Shown in pieces: positions 34,966-41,510 of a DNA stretch of 46,411 bases. Both the position numbers and the translations under genes were made by a program. This DNA is from a virus: the IMG/VR virus record IMGVR_UViG_3300012920_000070, positions 1-46,411 of that record. One strand, 5' to 3'. Under the pieces are notes generated by a model. The model was not told the DNA's origin. It ran no database searches and worked only from the letters and a program-made list of their open reading frames with translations. Position 1 is the stretch's first letter. The number at the start of each line of letters is the position of its first letter.

Positions 34966-36836
34966 TAACACTATTATTTTTAACCACATCTGCATGGGCA
35001 ACAGACCCTACCTTTACTGTTGGTACAGAAAGCATAATAAATATACAAAACTCAGGCACAGCTCTCAATCTTGGAGACGATTCGATGAGTGGAATGAAAG
35101 ATATTGGTTTTGATTTTACTTTTTATGACCAAACTTTTGACCAAGTAAATATATCTATGAACGGATTCTTTACCTTTCAGTCAAACTTTAATGTATCAAG
35201 ACAAAGAAATTACTTATCAGAAACGCTACCAGCAAGTTCGTTCAATTACAGTGTTTTTCCAATGTGGACTGATTTAATTAATAGGAACGGCACTCGAAAT
35301 CCTTATATTCAGACATTTGGTAATACATCTGATACAGACCAGTATTTTGTTATAGGATGGTACAACGCAAAAGAATACAGCAATCAATTACAAAATACTT
35401 TTGAAGCTATTCTATACGAAGGCACAAACGCAATAGAATTTCGTTACGATAAAATACAAGTTCGCTCACATAATATAACCATAGGAGTTCAAGGCAATAA
35501 CGAAGCAACAACTTATTTACGTTATTTAGATAATAATAACACGACATATATTGAAACAGATGACTTTAGTCTTACTACAGCAGATGTTGTAGATGAATCG
35601 TTTAGTAATCTTTCCTCTGAATGTTTAGTAGACTCTTCTTACTCAGAACTTTGTGATGTGTATGACTTAACAAATAATTTTGAGGATGATGACTTTCTTT
35701 ATGGTGTGGATGAAGATATAATATTTGGCTATGACCAAGATGAAACAATATATGGATATAGCATGGGTGAAGATGAATTTACTTTCACCTCTACATCTAT
35801 TTCTGATGATGATAACTTTTGGGGTGACGATGATTATAATAATGATAGCACTATTATCATTTACGATATTGAACCTGATGAAGAGTATCAACTAGAAGAT
35901 GACACATTATTTATACATATTGATAGTGAGTATGATATTGAGTTTGTGGATGCTCTCCCGGACTTGGAAGAAATTGAAATAATAGAATTAATAGAAGATA
36001 TTGTTGTAGAAGAGTTTGATATTTTTGAAGAAAGAATAGAAGAAGATTTTCTTGTTTTTGTAGAAGAAGAAATAATTGAAGAACTGTTTGATGAAGAAGA
36101 AGCAATAGAACAAGAAGAAGAAGAATTAGAAGAAGCCATTGATGAGATAAGCCCAGAAGAAGTAAAAGAAGAAAGATCAGAGCAAAGAAGAAGTATGATA
36201 GTAACAAGAAATGTAGTATCAAATCTTGTTACAAGTGTAATAAGAAATAGTTATTCTAGTTCAAACAGCAATCAAAATTCAGTATCTGGAAATTCTATTA
36301 ATGTTTCTAATACATCAAATACAAATATAAACTCACCAACTGTTTCTAATCAGATAGCAAGTCAACAAGTGGAAACAAACAATGTTTTACAATCTATTGA
36401 AATTATACCCATGCCTTCCATGGACAACACACCATCAACTTTAATGGCAGAAGTTCAGGTAACTACCATGGAAAATCAAATAGAAAGTGTTACCTCTTCT
36501 GTAATGACATCATCTGAAGCTGATCAAGTAGCAGAACAAATTATTTCTCAAAACATAGAAAATCAACAAGAACAAAATCAAATATCAGAAAGTGAAACAG
36601 GACAATACAATGAACAAGGACAAGCTAATCTAATAGGGTTTATGGGTTACTCTGCTGGATTTAATAAATATCAAAAAATGGATATACCTGATAACGATAC
36701 TTGGTACGAACCAAAAATTATATATGCAAATATAGTTTTAAATGATAATGTAGATGTATATTATGATTTAGTAGGAACTAATTTAGACCAACAATCAAAT
36801 ATAATAGGTACACAGAACATGGAGTTTTTTAGATGA
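34953..36836 (+). CDS. Exported protein with nidogen-like N-domain and acidic centre
   Basis: A 627-residue product with a signal peptide (FRLITLLFLTTSAWA, cut before TDP). Residues about 20-215 look like a secreted beta-sandwich domain (DIGFDFTFYDQTFDQVNISM, NGFFTFQSNF, FPMWTDLI, DQYFVIGWYNAKEYSNQLQN, TFEAILYEGTNAIEFRYDKI), as in nidogen-type or related bacterial surface proteins. About 225-415 is very rich in Asp and Glu, with EEEEL-type runs. The rest is Asn/Ser/Gln-rich, then a short compact end (PKIIYANIVLNDNVDVYYDL). It overlaps the stalk-bearing gene by 13 bases and the next gene by 4, so all are made together. Perhaps it binds cations or matrix in the envelope. Function unknown. Confidence 0.7.
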   Translation: MFRLITLLFLTTSAWATDPTFTVGTESIINIQNSGTALNLGDDSMSGMKDIGFDFTFYDQTFDQVNISMNGFFTFQSNFNVSRQRNYLSETLPASSFNYSVFPMWTDLINRNGTRNPYIQTFGNTSDTDQYFVIGWYNAKEYSNQLQNTFEAILYEGTNAIEFRYDKIQVRSHNITIGVQGNNEATTYLRYLDNNNTTYIETDDFSLTTADVVDESFSNLSSECLVDSSYSELCDVYDLTNNFEDDDFLYGVDEDIIFGYDQDETIYGYSMGEDEFTFTSTSISDDDNFWGDDDYNNDSTIIIYDIEPDEEYQLEDDTLFIHIDSEYDIEFVDALPDLEEIEIIELIEDIVVEEFDIFEERIEEDFLVFVEEEIIEELFDEEEAIEQEEEELEEAIDEISPEEVKEERSEQRRSMIVTRNVVSNLVTSVIRNSYSSSNSNQNSVSGNSINVSNTSNTNINSPTVSNQIASQQVETNNVLQSIEIIPMPSMDNTPSTLMAEVQVTTMENQIESVTSSVMTSSEADQVAEQIISQNIENQQEQNQISESETGQYNEQGQANLIGFMGYSAGFNKYQKMDIPDNDTWYEPKIIYANIVLNDNVDVYYDLVGTNLDQQSNIIGTQNMEFFR

Positions 36837-37066
36837 TTAATAAATTACAAAGCATTGGAACTCTTTTAGCCTTAGTAAGTGCTATAGGAGGAGGATTCTA
36901 CACTTGGGGTGTGTTTAACAATAGATTAGAGGTATTAGAAAGTGCTTCCTCTGTTGATGTTGGCCCTATTAATGAAAAAATTGTAACACTTGAAACTAAA
37001 GTAGATAATTTAGAAAAAACTGTAGATAAATTAGAGGACAATAATACAAATCCACTAGCAAAATAA
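36833..37066 (+). CDS. Membrane-anchored coiled-coil protein (possible inner-membrane spanin-like)
   Basis: A 77-residue protein with one membrane helix near the N-terminus (about 7-28, SIGTLLALVSAIGGGFYTWG), then a coiled coil (RLEVLESASS, NEKIVTLETKVDNLEKTVDK). The arrangement N-in/C-out with a periplasmic coil is as in Rz-like inner-membrane spanins, or as an anchor for the two exported proteins encoded just before it, with which it is coupled by a 4-base overlap. Which of the two is right cannot be told from sequence alone. Confidence 0.65.
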   Translation: MINKLQSIGTLLALVSAIGGGFYTWGVFNNRLEVLESASSVDVGPINEKIVTLETKVDNLEKTVDKLEDNNTNPLAK

Positions 37067-37091
37067 TAATTAACTTAGGGAGAATTAATTA
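37067..37091 (+). promoter_or_regulatory. Hairpin around the ribosome-binding site of the adenine methyltransferase
   Basis: TAATTAA and TTAATTA form a 7-bp AT-only stem with the AGGGAG ribosome-binding site in the 11-base loop, and the stem's last base is the A of the ATG. If folded it exposes the SD in a loop but holds the start. The stem is AT-only and weak, so this may be chance. Confidence 0.3.
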
Positions 37092-37603
37092 TGGCAAGAC
37101 AGGAAAACGACTTTTATCCAACGCCTCCAGAGGCAACTCAATTACTATTAGATAATGAAACATTTGAAGGAATGGTATGGGAATGTGCTTGTGGTGATGG
37201 TGCAATGGCTAATGTTCTTGAAGATAATGGTTACACAGTTGTAGCAACAGACCTTAATTATTATAATTATGGTATTCCAGGTAAAAACTTTTTAAATGCA
37301 GATATGAAGTTAGCACCAAATGTTTGTACAAATCCACCATTTAAAGTAGCACAGGAGTTTATACAAAAATGTATAGACTTAAAGGTTGATAAGTTTGCTA
37401 TGTTTCTTAGACTTTCTTTTTTAGAAAGTGTTAAAAGAAGGTCTTTTTTTCAAGAAAATCCACCAGTTAGAATTTGGGTTATGAGTAAAAGATTTACCTT
37501 GTGGAGAGGAGACCAAAAAAGAAACGGCAATGGTATTACTCCATACGCTTGGTTTGTGTGGGAAAAAGATAACGAAGAAAGACCAGTTTTATGGTGGTTG
37601 TAA
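37091..37603 (+). CDS. Adenine-type DNA methyltransferase
   Basis: A compact 170-residue protein. The N-terminal ENDFYPTPPEATQLLLDN is typical of small phage adenine methyltransferases. CACGDGAMA (32-40) forms the SAM-binding loop (motif I), VATDLNYYNYG carries the acidic residue of motif II, and NPPF (81-84) is the catalytic motif IV of N6-adenine enzymes. The end has SKRFTLWRGDQKRNGNGITP, and an aromatic-rich tail. It has no target-recognition domain, so specificity may be broad or supplied by a partner. Likely protects phage DNA from host restriction. No endonuclease is next to it, so it is an orphan. Followed after 43 bases by a cytosine methyltransferase. Confidence 0.82.
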   Translation: MARQENDFYPTPPEATQLLLDNETFEGMVWECACGDGAMANVLEDNGYTVVATDLNYYNYGIPGKNFLNADMKLAPNVCTNPPFKVAQEFIQKCIDLKVDKFAMFLRLSFLESVKRRSFFQENPPVRIWVMSKRFTLWRGDQKRNGNGITPYAWFVWEKDNEERPVLWWL

Positions 37604-37604
37604 T

Positions 37605-37630
37605 TTAAATATATTAGGTAATATATTTAA
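37605..37630 (+). promoter_or_regulatory. Perfect palindrome copy 1 (10-bp arms, core TAGGTA)
   Basis: Exact inverted repeat TTAAATATAT / ATATATTTAA around TAGGTA. It begins right after the adenine methyltransferase stop (ends 37603) and ends 5 bases before the GGGAG of the cytosine methyltransferase. The same arms recur at 39957, 45723 and 46006. Probably an operator or leader hairpin controlling the methyltransferase gene. Confidence 0.75.
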
Positions 37631-37646
37631 TTTAAGGGAGAGAATT

Positions 37647-39170
37647 ATGAATGTTTTAAGTTTATTTGATGGTATGTCTTGCACTCAGATTGCACTAAAA
37701 AATCTTGGCATAAAAGTTGATAAATATTATGCAAGTGAGATAGATAAGTATGCAATAGATATAACAAGAAAAAATTTTCCAAATACGATACATCTTGGAG
37801 ATGTAAAAGATATAAAAGGATCAGACTTTTTATATGACATAGACTTAATAGTTGCAGGCAGCCCTTGTCAGGGATTTAGTTTTGCAGGAAAGCAGTTGGC
37901 ATTTAACGATCCTCGTTCTGCACTGTTTTTTGAGTTTATTAGATTGTTAAAAGAGCTACAACCTAAATACTTTTTGCTTGAAAATGTTCGTATGAAGAAG
38001 GAATATTTAGATGTTATATCGCAACAGGTGTCAGCAATATATCCAGAATGTAATAATGGGAGTTTATTTGGTATTGAGCCTATACTTATTAATTCAGCAA
38101 AACTCTCAGCTCAAAATAGAAATAGATTTTATTGGACTAATATACCTAATGTAGAGCAACCAGAAGACTTAGGTATTGTTTTAAAAGATATAATAGAAGA
38201 TAACTTTGTAACGGATAGAGATAAAAGCTACTGTATTGATGCTAATTATTATAAAGGAGGAAATCCAAAGACTTACTTTAAAAAATCAAGAAGGCAATTA
38301 GTTTTTAATAAACCTAAAAAAGTAGGAATGAATGTTGAGGAAGTAAAAGTTAGAAAACATGAGGTAGATATTCCTAATTTACAACAATTATTAAGAGTTT
38401 ATAAATCTTCATCTAAAAAAACTCATAAACAAATAGCAAAAGAAATAAATATGCCTGTTACTAAGGTTGAGCATTGGTTCAGAACAGATACTAGCTTTGC
38501 TATTCCTGGCGATGACATTTGGTTCAAACTTAAAGATATATTAGGTATTGAAACTGATGTTTTTGATAAACAAATTATGGAGTTTGAGTATAGAGATGGG
38601 GTGTATGAAACTAAACAAAGAGTTTATTCAGAGAATGGTAAATCACCTACCCTAACAGCTAGTAATAAAGAACAGTATATTGAAACATACAGTACACCTA
38701 AACAAGTTGGAGTTGCCTCAGATATAAAAGGTTTTGATATAATAAAGAGAATATATTCTGAAAATGGTAAATCACCGACACTTACCACTATGCAAGGTGG
38801 ACACAGAGAGCCTAAAATTGCTGTTAATTCTTACAGAGAAGTAAGAACAGAACAAGCCAAGAAAGAAAGAAAAAGAATTAGAAAAGAAACAGGCAAAGAC
38901 CATACACCTTTTAGAAGTAAAAAGTTGGTAGTAAGGGATGATAATAAAGTAGGAACAGTAACTCCTGCTTTAAATAACGATCATAAAATATCTTTTAGCA
39001 GAGATGACTCAGAAGAACTAACATGGAGAAAGCTATCTGTTTTAGAATGTGAAAGACTCCAAACAGTTCCAGATAATTATACAGAAGGTGTGTCTAACAG
39101 TCAGCGTTACAAAATGTTAGGCAATGGATTTACTGTAAAGGTTATCGAACATATATTAAAAAATATGTAG
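37647..39170 (+). CDS. C5-cytosine DNA methyltransferase with inserted helix-turn-helix
   Basis: The start is set at 37647 because GGGAG lies at 37636-37640 and MNVLSLFDGMSC begins the conserved fold; the frame is open upstream but that part is not conserved. The 507-residue protein has motif I LSLFDGMSC (4-12), motif IV GSPCQGFS (71-78, catalytic Cys74), motif VI ENVRMK (112-117), motif VIII QNRNRF (156-161) and IX/X with LSVLECERLQTVPDNYTEG and GNGFTVKVI (492-500). Between them lies a large target region (about 185-450) with an HTH-like insert (about 240-275: KTHKQIAKEINMPVTKVEHW) and two similar strands QRVYSENGKSPTLT and KRIYSENGKSPTLT (304-317, 347-360). It makes 5-methylcytosine in a sequence-specific way. 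Orphan with respect to restriction. Confidence 0.9.
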   Translation: MNVLSLFDGMSCTQIALKNLGIKVDKYYASEIDKYAIDITRKNFPNTIHLGDVKDIKGSDFLYDIDLIVAGSPCQGFSFAGKQLAFNDPRSALFFEFIRLLKELQPKYFLLENVRMKKEYLDVISQQVSAIYPECNNGSLFGIEPILINSAKLSAQNRNRFYWTNIPNVEQPEDLGIVLKDIIEDNFVTDRDKSYCIDANYYKGGNPKTYFKKSRRQLVFNKPKKVGMNVEEVKVRKHEVDIPNLQQLLRVYKSSSKKTHKQIAKEINMPVTKVEHWFRTDTSFAIPGDDIWFKLKDILGIETDVFDKQIMEFEYRDGVYETKQRVYSENGKSPTLTASNKEQYIETYSTPKQVGVASDIKGFDIIKRIYSENGKSPTLTTMQGGHREPKIAVNSYREVRTEQAKKERKRIRKETGKDHTPFRSKKLVVRDDNKVGTVTPALNNDHKISFSRDDSEELTWRKLSVLECERLQTVPDNYTEGVSNSQRYKMLGNGFTVKVIEHILKNM

Positions 39171-39201
39171 CGTGCAGAAGATTCTACCAGGCGTGACCCG
39201 G

Positions 39202-39218
39202 TTAAATGTAAATTTACA
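39202..39218. repeat. TGTAAATTTACA palindrome, copy 1
   Basis: A 17-bp direct repeat unit TTAAATGTAAATTTACA, of which TGTAAATTTACA is a perfect palindrome. The other copy is exactly 50 bp away. It lies just after the cytosine methyltransferase stop, in the convergent gap. A related 13-mer, GGTTAAATGTAAA, lies inverted at 46129-46141. Probably a DNA-binding site. Confidence 0.65.
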
Positions 39219-39251
39219 GAAAAATTGTAGATCTCAAAAAAAAATTAAATC

Positions 39252-39268
39252 TTAAATGTAAATTTACA
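39252..39268. repeat. TGTAAATTTACA palindrome, copy 2
   Basis: Second copy of the 17-bp unit; here the palindrome extends by one base on each side to ATGTAAATTTACAT. The spacing of 50 bp to copy 1 is near five helical turns, so two bound dimers would lie on the same face of DNA. The rest of 39171-39287 is plain AT-rich sequence with no gene. Confidence 0.65.
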
Positions 39269-39287
39269 TAGAGTCCAAGGGTCGTGA

Positions 39288-39368
39288 TTAGCCAACAATT
39301 ATGGTAAACAAAGTCAGACCAATAAGTTGAACAACCATTGTCATTGATAAGAATTTAGTAAAAGTCAT
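39288..39368 (-). CDS. Tiny membrane peptide, 26 residues
   Basis: On the minus strand, GAAGGAG precedes an ATG whose product is MTFTKFLSMTMVVQLIGLTL and a short end FTIIVG, mostly one membrane helix. The start overlaps the stop of the frameshifted gene upstream, suggesting coupled translation. Tiny single-helix peptides of this sort occur as toxins, holin regulators or membrane-protein partners. Only sequence features support it. Confidence 0.45.
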   Translation of the reverse strand: MTFTKFLSMTMVVQLIGLTLFTIIVG

Positions 39369-39556
39369 ATTTTTCTCCTTCTAATTCGTTATTTAATTTT
39401 CTTCTAGTTCCACAAGCGATTGCACAATCAACATCAGTAAAATTACGATAATTTAATTCTACAGATGTTTCGTACAAGCACATCACAAGCAAACTTATTA
39501 TGTTCACTAATAAGTGTTTTATTTCTTTGTTGTTAATGAAGAACTTTTACTCCCAT
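39355..39556 (-). pseudogene. Frameshifted small gene, about 66 residues if corrected
   Basis: An excellent AAAGGAGG lies ahead of an ATG at 39556, but translation stops after 7 codons (MGVKVLH). If one base is removed from the AAAA run, a frame of about 66 residues opens with FFINNKEIKHLLVNIISLLV, MCLYETSVELNYRN, FTDVDCAIACGTRRKLNNEL and a stop that overlaps the next small gene. So this may be a real frameshift, a sequencing error in a homopolymer, or a programmed shift. The corrected product would have a hydrophobic segment and three Cys. Confidence 0.5.
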
Positions 39557-39667
39557 AGTTTCCTCCTTTAAAAAAAAGAAACTACCCAGTAGTTAAGTAG
39601 TAAATAAAAATAATAATTAGAAGATTGACTTTACACTTTTTTTCAGCATAAAAATTTAGCTAAATAT

Positions 39668-39727
39668 GGCATAAAAAAGGCAGTAGATCGAAATGAAGTT
39701 CATAGGCATTGATGCCCTTTTTATGCC
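39668..39727. other. Large inverted repeat with 30-base loop, structured noncoding region
   Basis: GGCATAAAAAAGGCA at 39668-39682 pairs with TGCCCTTTTTATGCC at 39713-39727 in 14 of 15 positions, enclosing 30 bases that themselves hold GGCA-TTGA-TGCC. Located between two minus-strand small genes in a roughly 240-bp stretch without coding signs (39557-39795). Candidate structured RNA, a terminator for one strand, or a replication/recombination site. Confidence 0.5.
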
Positions 39728-39730
39728 AAA

Positions 39731-39762
39731 CAAGTTAACTTATTGGGGAAAAAATTAACTTG
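39731..39762. other. Second inverted repeat directly beside the first
   Basis: CAAGTTAA (39731-39738) and TTAACTTG (39755-39762) form an 8-bp perfect stem with a 16-base loop that is rich in G and A (TATTGGGGAAAAAA core). It starts only 3 bases after the preceding large hairpin, so the two could be part of one folded element. Read from the minus strand the pair follows the 48-residue gene. Confidence 0.4.
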
Positions 39763-39795
39763 CGTTCTCTAGTTCTGATGTTCATGTGGATTGAC

Positions 39796-39942
39796 TTATA
39801 ACTCGTTGTCTAGTAGCTGCACGCACTCTTGTATTTTTTCTTTTTTATCTCTTTGTTTGTTTGTTTCACTTGAAATAAAAATAAAACCTAAAAGAATCAA
39901 TCCTGCTACATATAATTGTAATTTTTCTTGCCAATTTAACAT
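39796..39942 (-). CDS. Small single-helix membrane protein, 48 residues
   Basis: On the minus strand, AAAGGGAG stands 7 bases before the ATG at 39942. The product is MLNWQEKLQLYVAGLILLGF then IFISSETNKQRDKKEKIQEC and VQLLDNEL: one membrane helix (about 9-25) followed by a charged tail with one Cys. A plus-strand reading of the same DNA has no ribosome-binding site. Directly upstream lies palindrome copy 2, the same arrangement as before the cytosine methyltransferase. Such small membrane proteins are typical of early phage accessory genes (exclusion, inhibition) but no function can be assigned. Confidence 0.6.
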   Translation of the reverse strand: MLNWQEKLQLYVAGLILLGFIFISSETNKQRDKKEKIQECVQLLDNEL

Positions 39943-39956
39943 TTTTTTCTCCCTTT

Positions 39957-39982
39957 TTAAATATATCACTTAATATATTTAA
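39957..39982 (-). promoter_or_regulatory. Perfect palindrome copy 2 (core CACTTA on plus, TAAGTG on minus)
   Basis: The same exact 10-bp arms as at 37605, 45723 and 46006. Read on the minus strand it ends 3 bases before the GGGAG of the 48-residue gene, so it sits just as copy 1 does. Beside it on the upstream side (39986-40019) lies another hairpin. Confidence 0.75.
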
Positions 39983-39985
39983 TTC

Positions 39986-40019
39986 GGTGGTTACTTAAAA
40001 GGCACTAAAAGTAACCACC
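39986..40019. other. 11-bp hairpin after the IS110-like gene
   Basis: GGTGGTTACTT (39986-39996) and AAGTAACCACC (40009-40019) form a perfect 11-bp stem around a 12-base loop. On the minus strand it follows the IS110-like gene stop by 14 bases. There is no T run, so it is not a typical intrinsic terminator; it may slow RNases, be processed, or be a factor-dependent end. Confidence 0.65.
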
Positions 40020-40033
40020 TACCACTAATTAAC

Positions 40034-40852
40034 TTACTCAATGTCCTCCAAGTTAATAGGTGGTTTAATTAAATTAGTATTATTAAGTTTAGTTAAAGCA
40101 TATGGTTCAGGTGGTGTTTTATTAAATTCATATTTAAACCAAACATAATGCAGATGACTTAAAAATAATTTTACTGTCCAACGCTTTGATATTGCATGAA
40201 TATGAGCTGGAGGTAGCTCTCCTTTTTTATAATGACTATAAGCTATAGTATTTTTTTGATAATTTTTTTCTTCTAATTGTTTTTTTGCATGGTCTTTATA
40301 ACTTCCAGCATTATTTTTCTTTGTTTCAATTTGTTTTCTTTTAGAGTACAGCTTTCCATAAAAAGCATCTTCATGATTACAAACCTTTACAAAACTTTCC
40401 CCTATTTTCCAAGCAAGAGTTCTTAATTGACCATTCCAAGGTCTTTTTTCTCCCTTGTTCCATTTTTGATTAGGGTTAAGACCAGCAAAATTCCATATAT
40501 GACCAGCAGTAGGTGCTTTGTGTATATCTATATGTGACAACAGACCAGCAGTTATAACGCCACCAACCCCATAATTTGACATACACCATCTTCCAACTTT
40601 GTGAGATTGAGAATATTTAGTTAAGAACTTTTTTATTTCATATTCTAAAGTTTTATCTTGTTCTAATAAATAATTTAAAGCACTGCACTGTTCTTTAGAG
40701 CTAATGGCCTCCCTTAGTTGGTTGGCACTTCTTTTTCTATTTTCTTGTATTTGATAATATCTATCAACCAAAACTCTTATTTCTGTTTGGTTTAATTCTT
40801 TTGCTGTTTGAAGAATATCTCTTTCCATTCTTCTGACTGGTGTCATTTCCAT
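40034..40852 (-). CDS. Stand-alone IS110-type (Transposase_20-like) domain protein
   Basis: A 272-residue protein, start supported by AAAGGGAG. The N-terminus is helical/coiled coil (about 10-85). Residues 94-105 (YGVGGVITAGLL) form a HhH-like motif, then SHIDIHKAPTAGHIWNFAGL and NPNQKWNKGEKRPWNGQLRT, LAWKIGESFVKVCNHEDAFY and LPPAHIHAISKRWTVKLFLS. The core follows the C-terminal half of IS110/IS116 transposases (GIG...A..L..EI......A.....AGL.P.......G......LR). It lacks the N-terminal RuvC-like DEDD catalytic part, and where IS110 enzymes show the SG with the catalytic Ser it has NKG. So it is probably not a transposase; such proteins recur in phages with unknown role, here in a recombination operon. 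Confidence 0.7.
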   Translation of the reverse strand: MEMTPVRRMERDILQTAKELNQTEIRVLVDRYYQIQENRKRSANQLREAISSKEQCSALNYLLEQDKTLEYEIKKFLTKYSQSHKVGRWCMSNYGVGGVITAGLLSHIDIHKAPTAGHIWNFAGLNPNQKWNKGEKRPWNGQLRTLAWKIGESFVKVCNHEDAFYGKLYSKRKQIETKKNNAGSYKDHAKKQLEEKNYQKNTIAYSHYKKGELPPAHIHAISKRWTVKLFLSHLHYVWFKYEFNKTPPEPYALTKLNNTNLIKPPINLEDIE

Positions 40853-40906
40853 TTCTCTCTCCCTTTAGAAACGCTCATTATTATTGATGTTTATAACTCT
40901 TTGGCT

Positions 40907-40972
40907 TTAAATAATTTTTGATAGACAAATAAGAATTGTAAATAGTGACACTATATCTAATAATTTTTCCAT
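40907..40972 (-). CDS. Possible 21-residue membrane peptide
   Basis: On the minus strand GAAGAG precedes an ATG giving MEKLLDIVSLFTILICLSKI and a final I, mainly hydrophobic. Very short and with a modest ribosome-binding site; kept because it belongs to a chain of similar tiny peptides between the SSB-like and IS110-like genes. The remaining sequence of 40853-41058 is AT-rich and includes a small CTTCGT/ACGAAG stem at 40980-41002. It could be noncoding. Confidence 0.3.
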   Translation of the reverse strand: MEKLLDIVSLFTILICLSKII

Positions 40973-41058
40973 TTTTTCTCTTCGTGAAGCTACTGTACGA
41001 AGATTTATATAAACTTAATAAATTATTTTTCAAATCAATAATCATCATAATCACTATT

Positions 41059-41139
41059 TTAATTTAAAATACTAGCCGTTGCCTCTAATGATATGTAGGT
41101 TACATAAAAACCTAATAACAAAAGAACAAAGACTAGCAT
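41059..41139 (-). CDS. Possible 26-residue membrane peptide
   Basis: On the minus strand AGGGAG precedes an ATG at 41139 with product MLVFVLLLLGFYVTYISLEA then TASILN: one hydrophobic helix and a short end. Right downstream of the SSB-like gene (26 bases). A good ribosome-binding site and the operon position support translation. Function unknown. Confidence 0.45.
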   Translation of the reverse strand: MLVFVLLLLGFYVTYISLEATASILN

Positions 41140-41165
41140 TAATTTCTCCCTAAAATCAAACATGA

Positions 41166-41510
41166 CTAAAACGGAATCTCATCGTCAATGAGAGCTTCTT
41201 CTTTTTTTGGTGGAGATTGCTCTGGATAATCTGTAGCTGGACTCGATATTCCTGGTGGTGCTACCTCAACACTAATATAAAAATATTTTATTCCTTCTTG
41301 ACCATCTTTAGGTTTAGATTTTCTATCCCACATTGCAATTTTAATTTCAGCTTGTTCTAAATTATTAGACTTAGCTAAATCAATCATTGCCTTGATTTGT
41401 TTTTTATTTATTTCTACTTGACCAACAAAATCTGGTTTTTTTGGTGTATCTTTGTATTTGTTTGGGAAAGCCGCACCTTCGGACTTTAGTTCTATATCAT
41501 AATTAGCCAT
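41166..41510 (-). CDS. SSB-like protein with acidic Phe-ending tail
   Basis: A 114-residue protein. The body (MANYDIELKSEGAAFPNKYK, VGQVEINKKQIKAMIDLAKS, AEIKIAMWDRKSKPKDGQEG, YFYISVEVAPPG) is a small beta/alpha domain, and it ends with a Pro/Ser/Glu-rich linker and the tail EEALIDDEIPF. The DD-I-PF end is that of single-stranded DNA-binding proteins, which recruit partner enzymes by this tail. The OB-fold itself is not obvious, so it may be an SSB-tail protein of another fold. It overlaps the RecT-like gene by 8 bases and fits an exonuclease/annealase/SSB set. Confidence 0.65.
   Translation of the reverse strand: MANYDIELKSEGAAFPNKYKDTPKKPDFVGQVEINKKQIKAMIDLAKSNNLEQAEIKIAMWDRKSKPKDGQEGIKYFYISVEVAPPGISSPATDYPEQSPPKKEEALIDDEIPF

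Noticed and set aside
35888-36222. Minus-strand Ser/Leu-rich frames opposite the acidic region
   Set aside because: They are the antisense of GAA/GAT runs; no ribosome-binding site or sensible protein.
37530-37646. Upstream extension of the cytosine methyltransferase
   Set aside because: It runs inside the adenine methyltransferase gene and the palindrome, is not family-like, and a good ribosome-binding site precedes 37647.
37605-37650. T7-type RNA polymerase promoter (TAATA...GGGAGA)
   Set aside because: The distance from the AT block to GGGAG varies between copies (0, 3 and 5 bases), so GGGAG is better read as the ribosome-binding site.
39791-39973. Plus-strand 60-residue frame rich in Ser, Cys and Phe
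   Set aside because: No ribosome-binding site, and the minus strand of the same DNA has a well-placed site and a plausible membrane protein.
39171-40033. Possible tRNA, attachment site or integrase locus in the gene-poor stretch
   Set aside because: No cloverleaf or TTC-arm pattern and no recombinase gene; the hairpins do not fit a tRNA.
40034-40852. Active IS110 insertion sequence
   Set aside because: The catalytic RuvC-like half is missing, the Ser-Gly is not seen and the gene lies within an operon without element ends.
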